64,000 nucleotides of DNA from CBDCNH01 sp965219015 (GCA_965219015.1 CBDCNH010000011.1:682001-746000); one strand, 5' to 3'; numbered from the stretch's first letter, positions 9,082 to 18,231 are shown. Notes: a model not told the origin generated them from the sequence alone. Numbers and translations are program-made.

Positions 9082-10569
9082 GTGCCGCACGTCCTCGCCA
9101 TCGACCAGGGGACGACCTCGAGCCGGGCGATGGTCTTCGACGGCGCGATGCGGATCGTGGCGACCGCGCAGGAGGAGTTCGCGCAACACTACCCTGCGTC
9201 GGGCTGGGTCGAGCACGACCCCGCCGACATCTGGGCCACCGTCGCGGCCTCGGCGCGGGGCGCCATCGAGCGCGCGGGGCTCGGGCCTCGCGACATCGCC
9301 GCAATCGGCATCACCAACCAGCGCGAGACCACGCTCGTCTGGGACCGGCGCACCGGCGAGCCCGTCCACAACGCCATCGTCTGGCAGGACCGCCGCACCG
9401 CGGATGCCTGCGAACGGCTCCGGGCAGAGGGTCACGAGGCGCTGGTGGCCGCGCGCACCGGGCTCCGCATCGACCCCTACTTCTCGGCGACGAAGCTCGC
9501 GTGGCTCCTCGACCACGTCGAGGGCGCGCGGGCACGCGCGGAGGCGGGCGAGCTCCTCTTCGGCACGGTCGACAGCTTCCTCGTCTGGAAGCTCACCGGC
9601 GGGCGGGCGCACGTCACCGACGCCACCAACGCCTGCCGCACGATGCTTTTCGACATCCACCGCGGCGACTGGGACGCGGACATCTGCGGCGCGCTCGGCG
9701 TGCCCGCGGCGATGCTGCCCGAGGTGCGCGACTGCGCGGGCTCGTTCGGGACCACGCGCGCGGACCTCTTCGGCGCGGAGATCCCGATCCTCGGGGTGGC
9801 GGGCGACCAGCAGGCGGCGACGCTGGGGCAGGCCTGCTTCGCGCCGGGCATGCTGAAGGCGACCTACGGCACGGGGTGCTTCGCGCTCCTCAACACCGGC
9901 GACACGCCCGTTCCGAGCCGTAACCGGCTCCTGACCACCATCGCCTGCCAGCTCGGCGGCCGGCGGACCTACGCGCTCGAGGGCTCGATCTTCATCGCGG
10001 GCGCGGTGGTGCAGTGGCTCCGCGACGGGCTCGGGCTCATTCGCGCGGCCGGCGAGACGCAAGGCCTCGCCGAGCGCGCCGACGCGGGCCAGGCGGTCTA
10101 CCTCGTGCCCGCGTTCACCGGCCTCGGCGCGCCGCACTGGGACGCTGACGCGCGCGGCGCGATCTTCGGTCTGACGCGGGCCACCGGCCCCGCCGACCTC
10201 GCCCGCGCGGCGCTCGAGAGCGTGGGCTACCAGACGCGCGACCTGATGGAGGCGATGGCGGCCGACCTCGCGGGCACCGGGCTCGAGGCCTCGGTGCTGC
10301 GCGTCGACGGCGGCATGGCGGCGAGCGACTGGACGATGCAGTTCCTCGCCGACATCCTAGGCGCCGCCGTGGACCGCCCCGAGGTGCGCGAGACGACGGC
10401 GCTCGGGGCCGCCTGGCTCGCGGGGATGGAAGCCGGCGTCTACCCGGATGCGGCGGGCTTCGCCGCGGCCTGGGCGCTCGACCGCCGCTTCGAGCCCGCG
10501 ATGGATGCGGACGACCGGGACGCGCGCTACGCCGGCTGGCAGGACGCGGTACGGCGGGTGCTGGCGTAG
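9082..10569 (+). CDS. glpK: Glycerol kinase
   Basis: GlpK phosphorylates glycerol to glycerol-3-phosphate, the substrate of GlpD, which traps the imported glycerol. The 495-residue protein has the FGGY-kinase phosphate motif DQGTTSSRAM near residue 8, the GVAGDQQAATLGQ stretch and a C-terminal VDGGMAASDWTMQFLADIL. The start is GTG, three bases after the metallo-hydrolase stop. Separation from the glp importer operon by a terminator suggests separate control. A 12-base palindrome follows the stop. Confidence 0.95.
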   Translation: MPHVLAIDQGTTSSRAMVFDGAMRIVATAQEEFAQHYPASGWVEHDPADIWATVAASARGAIERAGLGPRDIAAIGITNQRETTLVWDRRTGEPVHNAIVWQDRRTADACERLRAEGHEALVAARTGLRIDPYFSATKLAWLLDHVEGARARAEAGELLFGTVDSFLVWKLTGGRAHVTDATNACRTMLFDIHRGDWDADICGALGVPAAMLPEVRDCAGSFGTTRADLFGAEIPILGVAGDQQAATLGQACFAPGMLKATYGTGCFALLNTGDTPVPSRNRLLTTIACQLGGRRTYALEGSIFIAGAVVQWLRDGLGLIRAAGETQGLAERADAGQAVYLVPAFTGLGAPHWDADARGAIFGLTRATGPADLARAALESVGYQTRDLMEAMAADLAGTGLEASVLRVDGGMAASDWTMQFLADILGAAVDRPEVRETTALGAAWLAGMEAGVYPDAAGFAAAWALDRRFEPAMDADDRDARYAGWQDAVRRVLA

Positions 10570-10570
10570 C

Positions 10571-10582
10571 CGGGCGCGCCCG
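10571..10582. terminator. Palindrome between convergent glpK and sugar isomerase genes
   Basis: CGGGCGCGCCCG is self-complementary and fills the 13-base gap between two convergent stops. It could act as a weak bidirectional terminator, but it is short and has no T run. Confidence 0.3.
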
Positions 10583-11266
10583 CTAGGCCTTCAGCCAGGC
10601 GTCGTAGTCCGAGACCAGCAGATGCGTCGGGGCCTCGTCCTCCTCGATGTCGGCGAAGCGGCCGATCGGCTGGCGGAACACGTTGTCGGTCACGTCGTCG
10701 TTGACCGTCGAGACCTCGCCGATGAGCACGTCGCCGCCCTCGCCCCAGAAGGCGTGCCAGTCGCCCGGCATCAGCGTCACGCTCTCACCCGGCGCGAGGC
10801 GGAGCACGTCACCGGCGGCGATGCTGCGGGCGATGCCGTCGCAGCGTACCGTGACGCCGACGGTCTCGTCGAAGCCGCCCGCCGCGTCCGAGCCGTAGAG
10901 CTGCACCGCGAGCGTGGCGCCGCCGCGGTTGATGATGTCCTCGGCCTTGATGACATGCGTGTGCATCGGCGAGAGCTGGTCCTCTTTCGAGATCAGCAGC
11001 TTCTCCGCGTAGCACATGCCGCCGCCGCGCTGGAGATCGGCAAGCTCGCCGTTCCGCAGAGTGAAGAGGCACAGCCCCATCTCGTCGTAGCGGCCCTCGC
11101 CGTAGTCGGTGATGTCCCAACCCATGCGGGATCGCACGATGCGCTCGGCGTCGGCGCGGCGCATCTCGTCGGGCGTCCAGCGGGCGAAGGGCGGCAGCAC
11201 GAAACCGTGCCGGGCGATCATCTCGTCCGCTTCGGCCATGATGGCGTTGACGCGGCTCCGCTTCAT
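10583..11266 (-). CDS. D-lyxose/D-mannose isomerase-like cupin
   Basis: A 227-residue protein of the D-lyxose isomerase family (cupin fold, manganese-dependent aldose-ketose isomerase). Visible family features are KEDQLSPMHTHVIKAEDIIN, which holds the metal histidines, and the second barrel motif LMPGDWHAFWGEGGDVLIGE. The start lies one base after the stop of the amidotransferase gene, so the two form a pair. Family members interconvert D-lyxose and D-xylulose or D-mannose and D-fructose; the true substrate here is unknown. No other pentose genes are nearby. Confidence 0.82.
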   Translation of the reverse strand: MKRSRVNAIMAEADEMIARHGFVLPPFARWTPDEMRRADAERIVRSRMGWDITDYGEGRYDEMGLCLFTLRNGELADLQRGGGMCYAEKLLISKEDQLSPMHTHVIKAEDIINRGGATLAVQLYGSDAAGGFDETVGVTVRCDGIARSIAAGDVLRLAPGESVTLMPGDWHAFWGEGGDVLIGEVSTVNDDVTDNVFRQPIGRFADIEEDEAPTHLLVSDYDAWLKA

Positions 11267-11267
11267 G

Positions 11268-12047
11268 TCAGGCCGACCGGAGCATGGGGACCGCCTGCCC
11301 GCGGGCAGCCCAGGCCCGGAGCGCGTCGCCGAAAGCCGCGAAGAGCGGGCGCGACACGGGATCGGTCGCGGCGTTGTACTCGGGATGCCACTGCACCGAG
11401 AGCGTGAACCCCGGCGCGTCGCGGACCCAGATCGCTTCCGGGGTGCCGTCGGCCGCCGTGCCGTCGACCACGATGCGGGCGCCGGGGGTCTTGATCCCCT
11501 GACCATGAAGCGTGTTGGTCATCACCGCGAGCGTGCCGAAGACGCGCTCGAACGGGCCGCCGGGGGTGAACGTCACGACGTGGCGCAGCGCGAACTTCTC
11601 CTCGAGCGTGCCGTCGGGGGGCATCCGGTGGTTCGTGCGGCCCGGAAGGTCGCGGATCTCGGGGTAGAGCGTGCCCCCCATCGCGACGTTGACCTCCTGA
11701 AAGCCGCGGCAGATGCCGAAGAGCGGCTGGCCGCGCTCGACGCAGGCGCGCACGAGCGGCAGCGTCAGCGCATCGCGGGCGCGGTCGAACGCGCCGTGCG
11801 CCTCGGTCGGGGCCTCGCCGTATTCCTCGGGATGCACGTTCGGCCGCCCGCCGGTGAGCAGGAAGCCATCGCAGACGTCGAGAAGCTCGTTCACGGAGGC
11901 GTGGCGCGGGTCGGCGGGCACGAGCAGCGGCATGGCACCGGAGGCGAGGCACACCGCCTCCGAGTTCATCGTGCCCCCGCCCTGCACAGCGTAGGTGTCG
12001 TTGATCATGAAATTGTTGCCGATGATGCCGACGACCGGGCGTGCCAT
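11268..12047 (-). CDS. Gamma-glutamyl hydrolase, class I amidotransferase fold (peptidase C26)
   Basis: A 259-residue protein of the gamma-glutamyl-gamma-aminobutyrate hydrolase (PuuD-like) family. The nucleophile is Cys113 in FGICRGFQEVN and the catalytic histidine lies in VQWHPEYN near residue 224. It would release glutamate from a gamma-glutamyl amide. ATG 12047 has GGAG a few bases upstream and puts GIIGNNF at the N-terminus as in the family. Pairing with a sugar isomerase one base downstream is unusual. The dedicated amine operon at 25120-33093 has its own amidotransferase, so the substrate may differ. Confidence 0.84.
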   Translation of the reverse strand: MARPVVGIIGNNFMINDTYAVQGGGTMNSEAVCLASGAMPLLVPADPRHASVNELLDVCDGFLLTGGRPNVHPEEYGEAPTEAHGAFDRARDALTLPLVRACVERGQPLFGICRGFQEVNVAMGGTLYPEIRDLPGRTNHRMPPDGTLEEKFALRHVVTFTPGGPFERVFGTLAVMTNTLHGQGIKTPGARIVVDGTAADGTPEAIWVRDAPGFTLSVQWHPEYNAATDPVSRPLFAAFGDALRAWAARGQAVPMLRSA

Positions 12048-12126
12048 GCCTCTGCTCCCTTTGCCCGCTACGATTACCCTGTCCAGGCGCGGCGGTCGAG
12101 GTCCGGCACGGTGCGTCACGGCACAG

Positions 12127-12303
12127 TCAACGTGGTCCGCCCGCTTTCGCGGCAGGCTTCGCGGCACCAGCCCGCCGGCAGCGCTCCGAACAGAACCGCA
12201 CCTCGTCCCAATCGGCTGCCCACTTCCGGCGCCACGCGAACGGCCGCCCGCACGCCGGGCAGACCTTCTGCGGCAGATCGCGCTTGGCGATCCCGCGCGG
12301 CAC
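12127..12303 (-). CDS. DUF2256 small zinc-finger-like protein
   Basis: A 58-residue protein with the DUF2256 pattern KRDLPQKVCPACGRPFAWRR followed by W-x2-W-DEV-x-FCSERCRR. This gives four cysteines as CxxC...CxxxC, presumably binding zinc. No function is known; members often sit near photolyase/cryptochrome genes, which is not the case here. The GTG at 12303 is two bases after the stop of the upstream small membrane protein, and no better start exists. A basic alanine-rich tail follows the domain. Confidence 0.78.
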   Translation of the reverse strand: MPRGIAKRDLPQKVCPACGRPFAWRRKWAADWDEVRFCSERCRRAGAAKPAAKAGGPR

Positions 12304-12305
12304 CG

Positions 12306-12533
12306 TCAGGGCTGCGGCGAGGTCTGCTGGTCGGTGGCGGTCGCGCCTTCCGAGGCGCCGGTGCGGCCGTCCACCTGGACCGGAGGGGTGGTCGGCGCCT
12401 GCCCGCGGAGTGCCAGGAAGCCGACGAGCGCGAGGAGGAGCACGAACGCGAAGATCACCGTCGCCGCCATGCCCGAGAGCGCGAAGCGATGCTGCTTGGT
12501 CTGCTTTTCGGGGTCTGTATGCGGTGCCGACAT
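12306..12533 (-). CDS. Small single-span membrane protein
   Basis: A 75-residue protein with a charged N-terminus (about 20 residues), one hydrophobic segment (about residues 22-44, ATVIFAFVLLLALVGFLAL) and a polar, threonine/proline-rich tail. I do not recognise a family. ATG 12533 is supported by GGAGG about six bases upstream. It is divergent from pepN and two bases from DUF2256, so it probably leads a two-gene unit. Topology is likely N-in with the tail in the periplasm. Confidence 0.65.
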   Translation of the reverse strand: MSAPHTDPEKQTKQHRFALSGMAATVIFAFVLLLALVGFLALRGQAPTTPPVQVDGRTGASEGATATDQQTSPQP

Positions 12534-12672
12534 CGTCCGTCCTCCGTCGCTTGTCCCGTCGCTTGTCCCGCGTGCGCGCCTCGCGAGGCCACCCTGTCGC
12601 TGCGGTCGGAGCACTGATATAGCGTGGCGCCGCCGGGGTTTCCACCGCCCCCGACGCATCGGAGGCAGAGAC

Positions 12673-15261
12673 ATGACCGAACCTTCCCCCGCGACCGTCC
12701 GGCTCGCCGATTATGCGCCGCCCGCCTACCTCGTCGATGCGGTCGACCTCGTGTTCCGCCTCGCGCCCACGGACACGCGGGTGCGGGCCGCGGTGCGCTA
12801 CCGGCCGAACCCGGCGCGACCGGGATTGCTCGACCTGGCGCTCGACGGCGAGTCCCTGCGCCTCGTGTCCTGCGAGATCGGCGGCACGGCCGTCCCCGCC
12901 GACGCGATGAAGATCGACGCGCAGGGCCTGACCATCGCCGCCCACGCGCTCCCCGAGGGCCCGTTCACGCTGGTCACGGAGGTGGCCATCGATCCCGAGG
13001 CCAATACCGCGCTCGAGGGGCTCTACATGTCGCGCGGCATGTACTGCACGCAGTGCGAGGCGGAAGGCTTCCGGAAGATCACCTACTACCCCGACCGGCC
13101 GGACGTGATGGCGCCGTTCCGGGTGCGCGTCGAGGCCGACCTGCCGGTGCTCCTGTCGAACGGCAACCCGACCGACGCAGGCCCGGGCTGGGCCGAATGG
13201 ACCGATCCCTGGCCGAAGCCCGCCTACCTCTTCGCGCTCGTCGCGGGCGACCTCGTGGCGCACCGCGCGCGCTTCACCACCATGACGGGCCGCGACACCG
13301 GCCTCGCGATCTGGGTCCGCCCCGGCGACGAGGACCGTTGCGGCTTCGCGATGGACGCCCTCATCCGCTCGATGCGCTGGGACGAGGAGGCCTACGGCCG
13401 CGCCTACGACCTCGAGGTGTTCAACATCGTCGCGGTAGACGACTTCAACATGGGCGCGATGGAGAACAAGGGCCTCAACATCTTCAACGCGCGCTACGTG
13501 CTCGCGAGCCCCGATACCGCGACCGACGCCGACTACGAGCGCATCGAGGCGATCATCGCGCACGAGTACTTCCACAACTGGACCGGCAACCGCATCACCT
13601 GTCGCGACTGGTTCCAGCTCTGCCTGAAGGAGGGGCTGACGGTCTACCGCGACCGCCAGTTCACCGGCGACATGCGCTCGGGCCCGGTGAAGCGCATCGA
13701 GGACGTGCTGACGCTGCGCGCGCGCCAGTTCCGCGAGGATGCGGGGCCGCTGGCCCATGCGGTCCGCCCGGACGCCTACGTCGAGATCAACAACTTCTAC
13801 ACCGCGACCGTCTACGAGAAGGGCGCCGAGGTGATCGGGATGCTCAGGCTCATCGTCGGCGACGCCGCCTACGAGGACGCGCTCAGCCTCTACTTCACGC
13901 GGCACGACGGGCAGGCCTGCACGATCGAGGACTGGATCGCCGTGTTCGAGGACACGACGGGCCGCGACCTGTCGCAGTTCAAGCGCTGGTACGGCCAGGC
14001 GGGCACGCCGCGCCTCGCCGTCCGCGACGACTGGGACGGTGGCACCTACCGGCTGACGCTGCGCCAGACGACGCCGCCGACGCCGGGGCAGCCGCTGAAG
14101 GAGCCGCTCCTGATCCCGGTCGCGGTGGGGCTTCTCGATGCGGACGGCGACGAGGTCGAGCCGACGCAGGTGCTCGAGCTCTCCAGCCCCGAGCAGACGT
14201 TCACCTTCGCGGGGCTCGCGGGCCGGCCGGTGCCGTCGCTCCTGCGCGGGTTCTCGGCGCCCGTCATCCTCGAGCACGAGGCGACGCCCGAGACGCGCGC
14301 GTTCCTTCTCGCGCACGACACCGACGCCTTCAACCGCTGGGAGGCGGGCCGCGCGCTCGCCCGCGAGGTGTTGGCGCGCATGGTGACGGAGGATGCCGCC
14401 CCCGGCCCCGCCTATCTCGACGCGCTCGAGCGGGTGGCGCGGTCGAACGCGCTCGACCCCGCGTTCCGCGCGCTGGTGCTGTCGCTCCCGTCGGAGGACG
14501 AGATGGCGCAGGCGCTCCACGCCGCCGGCGTGACACCCGACCCCGACCGCATCCACGCCGCCCGCGAGGATCTGACGCGCCGCCTCGCGCGTCATCTCGA
14601 AGGGATCCTGCCGGGGCTCCTTGCGTCCGTCGCCGTCGAGGGGCCCTACAGCCCCGACGCCCGGGCCGCCGGCATGAGGTCGCTCGGCCTCGCGGCGCTG
14701 CGCCTCGTGACCCGGCTCGACGACGGCGCGCGCGCGGCGCGGCAGTTCGCCGAGGCCGACAACATGACGATGAGCCTCGGCGCGCTGGCGTGCCTGATGG
14801 AGATCGGTCACGGCCAGGACGAGCTTGCCCGCTTCGGGCGGACCTGGGCGCACGACCGGCTGGTCATGGACAAGTGGTTCGCGCTGCAGGTGACCTATGC
14901 CGCGCCGCGCGACGCGGCATCGGTGACCACGGCGCTGACCGAGCATCCCGCTTTCGACTGGAAGGTGCCGAACCGGTTCCGTGCGGTTCTGGGCGCGCTC
15001 GCAGGCAACACGGCGGGGTTTCACGATCCCTCGGGCGCCTCCTACCGGCTCCTCGCCGACTGGCTCCTGCGCCTCGATCCGGTCAACCCGCAGACCGCGG
15101 CGCGGATGTCCACGGCCTTCGAGACCTGGGCGCGCTACGACGCCGGGCGCCAGGACCATGCGCGTGCGGCGCTGGCGCGGGTCCTCGACGCGCCGAGCCT
15201 ATCGCGCGACCTCGGCGAGATGGCAGGGCGGATGCTCGCCGCCGGGGGAACCACAGGTTAA
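12673..15261 (+). CDS. pepN: Aminopeptidase N
   Basis: An M1-family zinc aminopeptidase of 862 residues, cytoplasmic, which removes N-terminal residues in peptide turnover. The exopeptidase motif GAMEN is at residues 261-265 and the zinc motif HEYFH at 297-301, with the third ligand in LKEGLTVYRD about 19 residues later. The length and the all-helical C-terminal half match the E. coli PepN type. GGAGG lies nine bases before the ATG. It is divergent from the small membrane protein gene. Confidence 0.95.
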   Translation: MTEPSPATVRLADYAPPAYLVDAVDLVFRLAPTDTRVRAAVRYRPNPARPGLLDLALDGESLRLVSCEIGGTAVPADAMKIDAQGLTIAAHALPEGPFTLVTEVAIDPEANTALEGLYMSRGMYCTQCEAEGFRKITYYPDRPDVMAPFRVRVEADLPVLLSNGNPTDAGPGWAEWTDPWPKPAYLFALVAGDLVAHRARFTTMTGRDTGLAIWVRPGDEDRCGFAMDALIRSMRWDEEAYGRAYDLEVFNIVAVDDFNMGAMENKGLNIFNARYVLASPDTATDADYERIEAIIAHEYFHNWTGNRITCRDWFQLCLKEGLTVYRDRQFTGDMRSGPVKRIEDVLTLRARQFREDAGPLAHAVRPDAYVEINNFYTATVYEKGAEVIGMLRLIVGDAAYEDALSLYFTRHDGQACTIEDWIAVFEDTTGRDLSQFKRWYGQAGTPRLAVRDDWDGGTYRLTLRQTTPPTPGQPLKEPLLIPVAVGLLDADGDEVEPTQVLELSSPEQTFTFAGLAGRPVPSLLRGFSAPVILEHEATPETRAFLLAHDTDAFNRWEAGRALAREVLARMVTEDAAPGPAYLDALERVARSNALDPAFRALVLSLPSEDEMAQALHAAGVTPDPDRIHAAREDLTRRLARHLEGILPGLLASVAVEGPYSPDARAAGMRSLGLAALRLVTRLDDGARAARQFAEADNMTMSLGALACLMEIGHGQDELARFGRTWAHDRLVMDKWFALQVTYAAPRDAASVTTALTEHPAFDWKVPNRFRAVLGALAGNTAGFHDPSGASYRLLADWLLRLDPVNPQTAARMSTAFETWARYDAGRQDHARAALARVLDAPSLSRDLGEMAGRMLAAGGTTG

Positions 15262-15388
15262 CGGCTGGCTTGACCCGCTACCCGGCCAGAGGCAAAACCA
15301 CTCCCAAGGTCGGGCACGACGCGATTGCCGAAACCGAAACGCCGCCCATCCGTCACGCGGATGTTGCGGCCACAGGGTAGACGGGGAC

Positions 15389-16273
15389 ATGCGGGAACGG
15401 CTCGATCCCCTGATCGCGGAACGCGCGCCCTGGATGTACACGGGCAAGCCGCATCACACGGCAGCGCGGTTCGTTCTGACGCGGCTTCTGGGGTATCCGA
15501 AGACCGTCAAGCTCGCGACGAAGCTCGAACACACGCCGGCGGACGGCATCATGAAGGCGGTCGCCGACATCATCGCGCGCGACGTGCAGGTCACGGGGCT
15601 CGAGAACCTGCCGCGCAACGGGGCGGCGCTCGTGGTCGCCAACCATCCGACCGGAATTGCCGACGGCGTGATCCTGCATTCGGTGCTGGCGCCGCTGCGC
15701 CCCGACCTCTTCATCTACGCCAACCATGACATCGTGCGCTTCCTGCCGCAGATGGCAGGGCTGATCGCGCCGGTCGAATGGCGGCTGGAGCGGCGCAGCC
15801 TCGCGAAGACGCGGATGACGATGGACTTCACGCGCACCGCCATCGAGGCCGGCCGGCTCGGCGTGATCTTCCCCTCGGGCCGGCTCGCCAAGCGCGAGAA
15901 GCTGCACCTCCACGAGCGCCCCTGGATGCCGTCGGCCGCGATGATCGCGCGCAAGTACGACCTGCCGGTGATCCCGATCAACATCCGCGCGCGCAACTCG
16001 GTGCTGTTCTACCTCTTCGACCTGATCCACCCGACCCTGCGCGACATCACGCTCTTCCACGAGATGCACAACAAGGCGCACCAGCCGTTCCGTCTCACCG
16101 TCGGCCGCCCGATCCTGCCCGACCGGCTGCCCGCGAACTCGCAGGAGGGCATCGACATGCTCCGCGCCGAGACGCTCGCGCTCGGCGGCGAGAGCGCGCC
16201 CGCGGTGTCGCTCGTGACCACCTCGCGGCTGACGCTCTGGGCGCGGCGGCAGATGGTCGAGGGCGGCTACTGA
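15389..16273 (+). CDS. PlsC-like 1-acyl-glycerol-3-phosphate acyltransferase
   Basis: A 294-residue acyltransferase of the PlsC/LPLAT superfamily. The catalytic box reads NHPTGIADG near residue 89 (the family's HX4D block), and FPSGRLAK near residue 155 resembles the glycerolipid-binding block. It would acylate a lysophospholipid or related acceptor at the membrane. The ATG at 15389 is preceded by GGGG and follows a 127-base gap after pepN. The specific acceptor, including lyso-ornithine lipid, cannot be settled from sequence. Confidence 0.8.
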   Translation: MRERLDPLIAERAPWMYTGKPHHTAARFVLTRLLGYPKTVKLATKLEHTPADGIMKAVADIIARDVQVTGLENLPRNGAALVVANHPTGIADGVILHSVLAPLRPDLFIYANHDIVRFLPQMAGLIAPVEWRLERRSLAKTRMTMDFTRTAIEAGRLGVIFPSGRLAKREKLHLHERPWMPSAAMIARKYDLPVIPINIRARNSVLFYLFDLIHPTLRDITLFHEMHNKAHQPFRLTVGRPILPDRLPANSQEGIDMLRAETLALGGESAPAVSLVTTSRLTLWARRQMVEGGY

Positions 16274-16408
16274 GGGCCCCACACGCTTCGGGTGAGTTGG
16301 ATTGTCGGAGCTATCGCTGGCCGCGCAATCGCGCCCCTATCGCGAACCGGCTTGGAATCAAGGGCGCTCCGGCGTAACTTTCGCCGGGACACCGCCCGGA
16401 GACCCGCC

Positions 16409-16999
16409 ATGCAGACGTTCGAGTTCAAGGTCATCCCAGCGCCGCGGCGCGCCGAACGGTCGAAGGGCGCCAAGGGCACCGCGGACCGGTTCGCGCGCAC
16501 GCTGACGGAAGTGATGAACGAACTCGGCCGCGACGGCTGGGACTACGTGCGCGCCGACCTCCTGCCCTGCGAGGAGCGAAGCGGCTTCTTCAGGCGGAGC
16601 GTCGTCGAGCGGCACATGCTCGTGTTCCGCCGCGTGATCCCCGGAGCGCGGGTCGCCGCCGACCCGGTGGCGAAGATGGCCGCCGACGCCGCGGCGTCGC
16701 TGGCGCCCGCGCAGGGACCGCAGCGCGGCTTCCGCCAGGACGCCGGACGACCCGACCTCGCGCGTCCGGTGATGCCGCACCGGCCGGACCTTCGGCGCTC
16801 CGATCCGGGACGGGCCGATCTGGGACGGGCCGACCTCGGGCGGGCCGATCCGGGACGGGCCGACCTCGGGCGGGGCGACACTGCCCTTCCCGCCGAACCG
16901 ACGCTGTCCGGCAATCCCCGCATCGCGCTCGTGGCGTCCTCCGAGGCGAGCGCCCCGCCCCTCGGTGCGGCCCCCGGCAACGGGGTCGCCAAGCCGTAG
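16409..16999 (+). CDS. DUF4177 domain protein with tandem-repeat tail
   Basis: A 196-residue protein. Residues 1-75 match DUF4177 (FEFKVIPAPRR..., ELGRDGWDYVRADLLPCEER, VVERHMLVFRR), a small domain of unknown function. The tail is low-complexity and built on five perfect 15-bp DNA units at 16801-16875 that encode repeats of the type GRADL/GRADP. The domain proper is typical of Rhodobacterales. The tail is probably disordered and could vary in length between strains. The gene is convergent with the J-protein gene. Confidence 0.75.
   Translation: MQTFEFKVIPAPRRAERSKGAKGTADRFARTLTEVMNELGRDGWDYVRADLLPCEERSGFFRRSVVERHMLVFRRVIPGARVAADPVAKMAADAAASLAPAQGPQRGFRQDAGRPDLARPVMPHRPDLRRSDPGRADLGRADLGRADPGRADLGRGDTALPAEPTLSGNPRIALVASSEASAPPLGAAPGNGVAKP
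16801..16875 (+). repeat. Five 15-bp tandem units inside the DUF4177 gene
   Basis: Five consecutive 15-base units (CGATCCGGGACGGGC and close variants; two differ as CGACCTCGGGCGGGC) with no spacer. Being a multiple of three, the array can gain or lose units without breaking the frame. Confidence 0.9.
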
Positions 17000-17019
17000 A
17001 GGCGCAGCGGAGTCGCTCG

Positions 17020-17652
17020 TCAGTCGCGGAAGTTCCGGCTTTCCTTGATCTGGTCCCAGGCCCAGACGACCTCCTGCAGCCGGTCCTCGTCGGCGCGGTT
17101 GCCGGCGTTCATGTCGGGGTGCAGGTCCTTCACGAGGCTCTTGTACTGCTTGCGGATCTCGGGCCGCGTCCAGTGGTCGCGCGCCTCGAGGATCTCGAGC
17201 GCGCGGCGCTCGGTGGGCGGCAGGCGCCGGGTGTTGCCGCCGCCGCGGCCGGGGTTCTGCGTCGCGTTCGGCCCGAGGATCTCGAGCGGGTCGTTGACGC
17301 CGAGCCGCTGCCAGGCGCGGTCCTCCTCGGGGTGCTTGCCGAAGGGCCGGGTCTCGCGGCCCCAGACCCGGTCGCTGTCCATCAGCTTGGCATAGTCGGC
17401 TTCGGTCTGGCCGGAGAAGAAGTTCCACTTCAGATTGTACTCGCGGACGTGGTCCTTGCAGAACCACCAGAACTCGTCGAGATGGTCGGGCGACTTCGGC
17501 GCGCGGTACTGGCCGGCTTCCGCGCAGCCGGGATGGTCGCAGGCCCGCGTCGAGGTTTCCGAGGCGCCCGACATCCCGCGCTTGCCCCGCGTGCGACGCT
17601 TCTTGTCCGCCGAGACGCGGATGTCGAACTGGAACGGCGGGCGCTGGGTCAC
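17020..17652 (-). CDS. J-domain protein with N-terminal cysteine/histidine motif
   Basis: A 210-residue DnaJ-class co-chaperone with the J domain at the C-terminus (about residues 150-208). The HPD tripeptide is in KDLHPDMNAGN, so it can stimulate a DnaK ATPase. The N-terminal half has RPPFQFDIRVSADKKRR and a CDHPGC...WFCKDH cluster that may bind metal. The GTG at 17652 is preferred, since GAGGAAAGG lies about ten bases upstream and the conserved RPPFQFDI follows at once; an ATG at 17709 lacks a ribosome site. This architecture is common in Rhodobacterales. Confidence 0.8.
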   Translation of the reverse strand: MTQRPPFQFDIRVSADKKRRTRGKRGMSGASETSTRACDHPGCAEAGQYRAPKSPDHLDEFWWFCKDHVREYNLKWNFFSGQTEADYAKLMDSDRVWGRETRPFGKHPEEDRAWQRLGVNDPLEILGPNATQNPGRGGGNTRRLPPTERRALEILEARDHWTRPEIRKQYKSLVKDLHPDMNAGNRADEDRLQEVVWAWDQIKESRNFRD

Positions 17653-17755
17653 GGGGTCGGGCCTTTCCTCAAAGGGCCACGCGATGCGGGCCGCTCGGAC
17701 GGGACGCATGACAATACGGTTTTTCGCGGCACGGAGAAGGGGTTGACACAGGGAT

Positions 17756-18013
17756 ATGGGAACCGCCGACGAGATTCGCGATGCCCTTCGGGAGGCATTC
17801 GCCCCTGACGACATCGAGGTGCGCGACGACAGCGCCGCACATGCCGGCCACGCCGGCGCGCGGCCCGGCGGCGAGAGCCACTTCTCCGTCAGGATACGAG
17901 CGCCGGCGTTCGCGGGGATGACGCGCCTCGCGCGCCACCGCGCCGTCCACGCGGCCCTGGGACCGGAGCTCATCGCGCGGATTCACGCGCTGGCGCTCGA
18001 GGTCGAAGCCTAG
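17756..18013 (+). CDS. BolA-family protein
   Basis: An 85-residue BolA-like protein. The family core is visible as a short alpha-beta domain with SHFSVRIRAPAF and a C-terminal RHRAVHAAL stretch holding the invariant histidine. BolA proteins partner monothiol glutaredoxins in iron-sulfur handling and also affect transcription. It is divergent from the J-protein gene and overlaps the DUF2842 stop by four bases in convergent orientation. Confidence 0.85.
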   Translation: MGTADEIRDALREAFAPDDIEVRDDSAAHAGHAGARPGGESHFSVRIRAPAFAGMTRLARHRAVHAALGPELIARIHALALEVEA

Positions 18014-18231
18014 CGCTCGTCCTCCGGCGCGGCCTGTCCGACGCCGCGGAAGACGAGGCGGAACGGCAGCGCCCAGGCGACGCCGAGGATCACGTAGACG
18101 AGGAGCTCGACGGCCACCGGCGGACGGCCCATCCGGTTCAGGACCGTCACCGCCACCACGACGTAGGCCGGGAGCCATACGAGAAGGATGACCAGCGACC
18201 AGCGCCGCCGGGCCCGGTGCGTGAGGCTCAT
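18010..18231 (-). CDS. DUF2842 membrane protein
   Basis: A 73-residue protein matching DUF2842, with two hydrophobic helices (about residues 12-32 and 41-63) around NRMGRPPVAVE. The function is unknown. Family members are short alphaproteobacterial inner-membrane proteins. It lies nine bases downstream of purA on the same strand, so it is probably co-transcribed. Confidence 0.8.
   Translation of the reverse strand: MSLTHRARRRWSLVILLVWLPAYVVVAVTVLNRMGRPPVAVELLVYVILGVAWALPFRLVFRGVGQAAPEDER

Noticed and set aside
12127..15159. Thousand-codon minus-strand frame across pepN
   Set aside because: Shadow of pepN; only its last 58 codons, the DUF2256 gene, are real.
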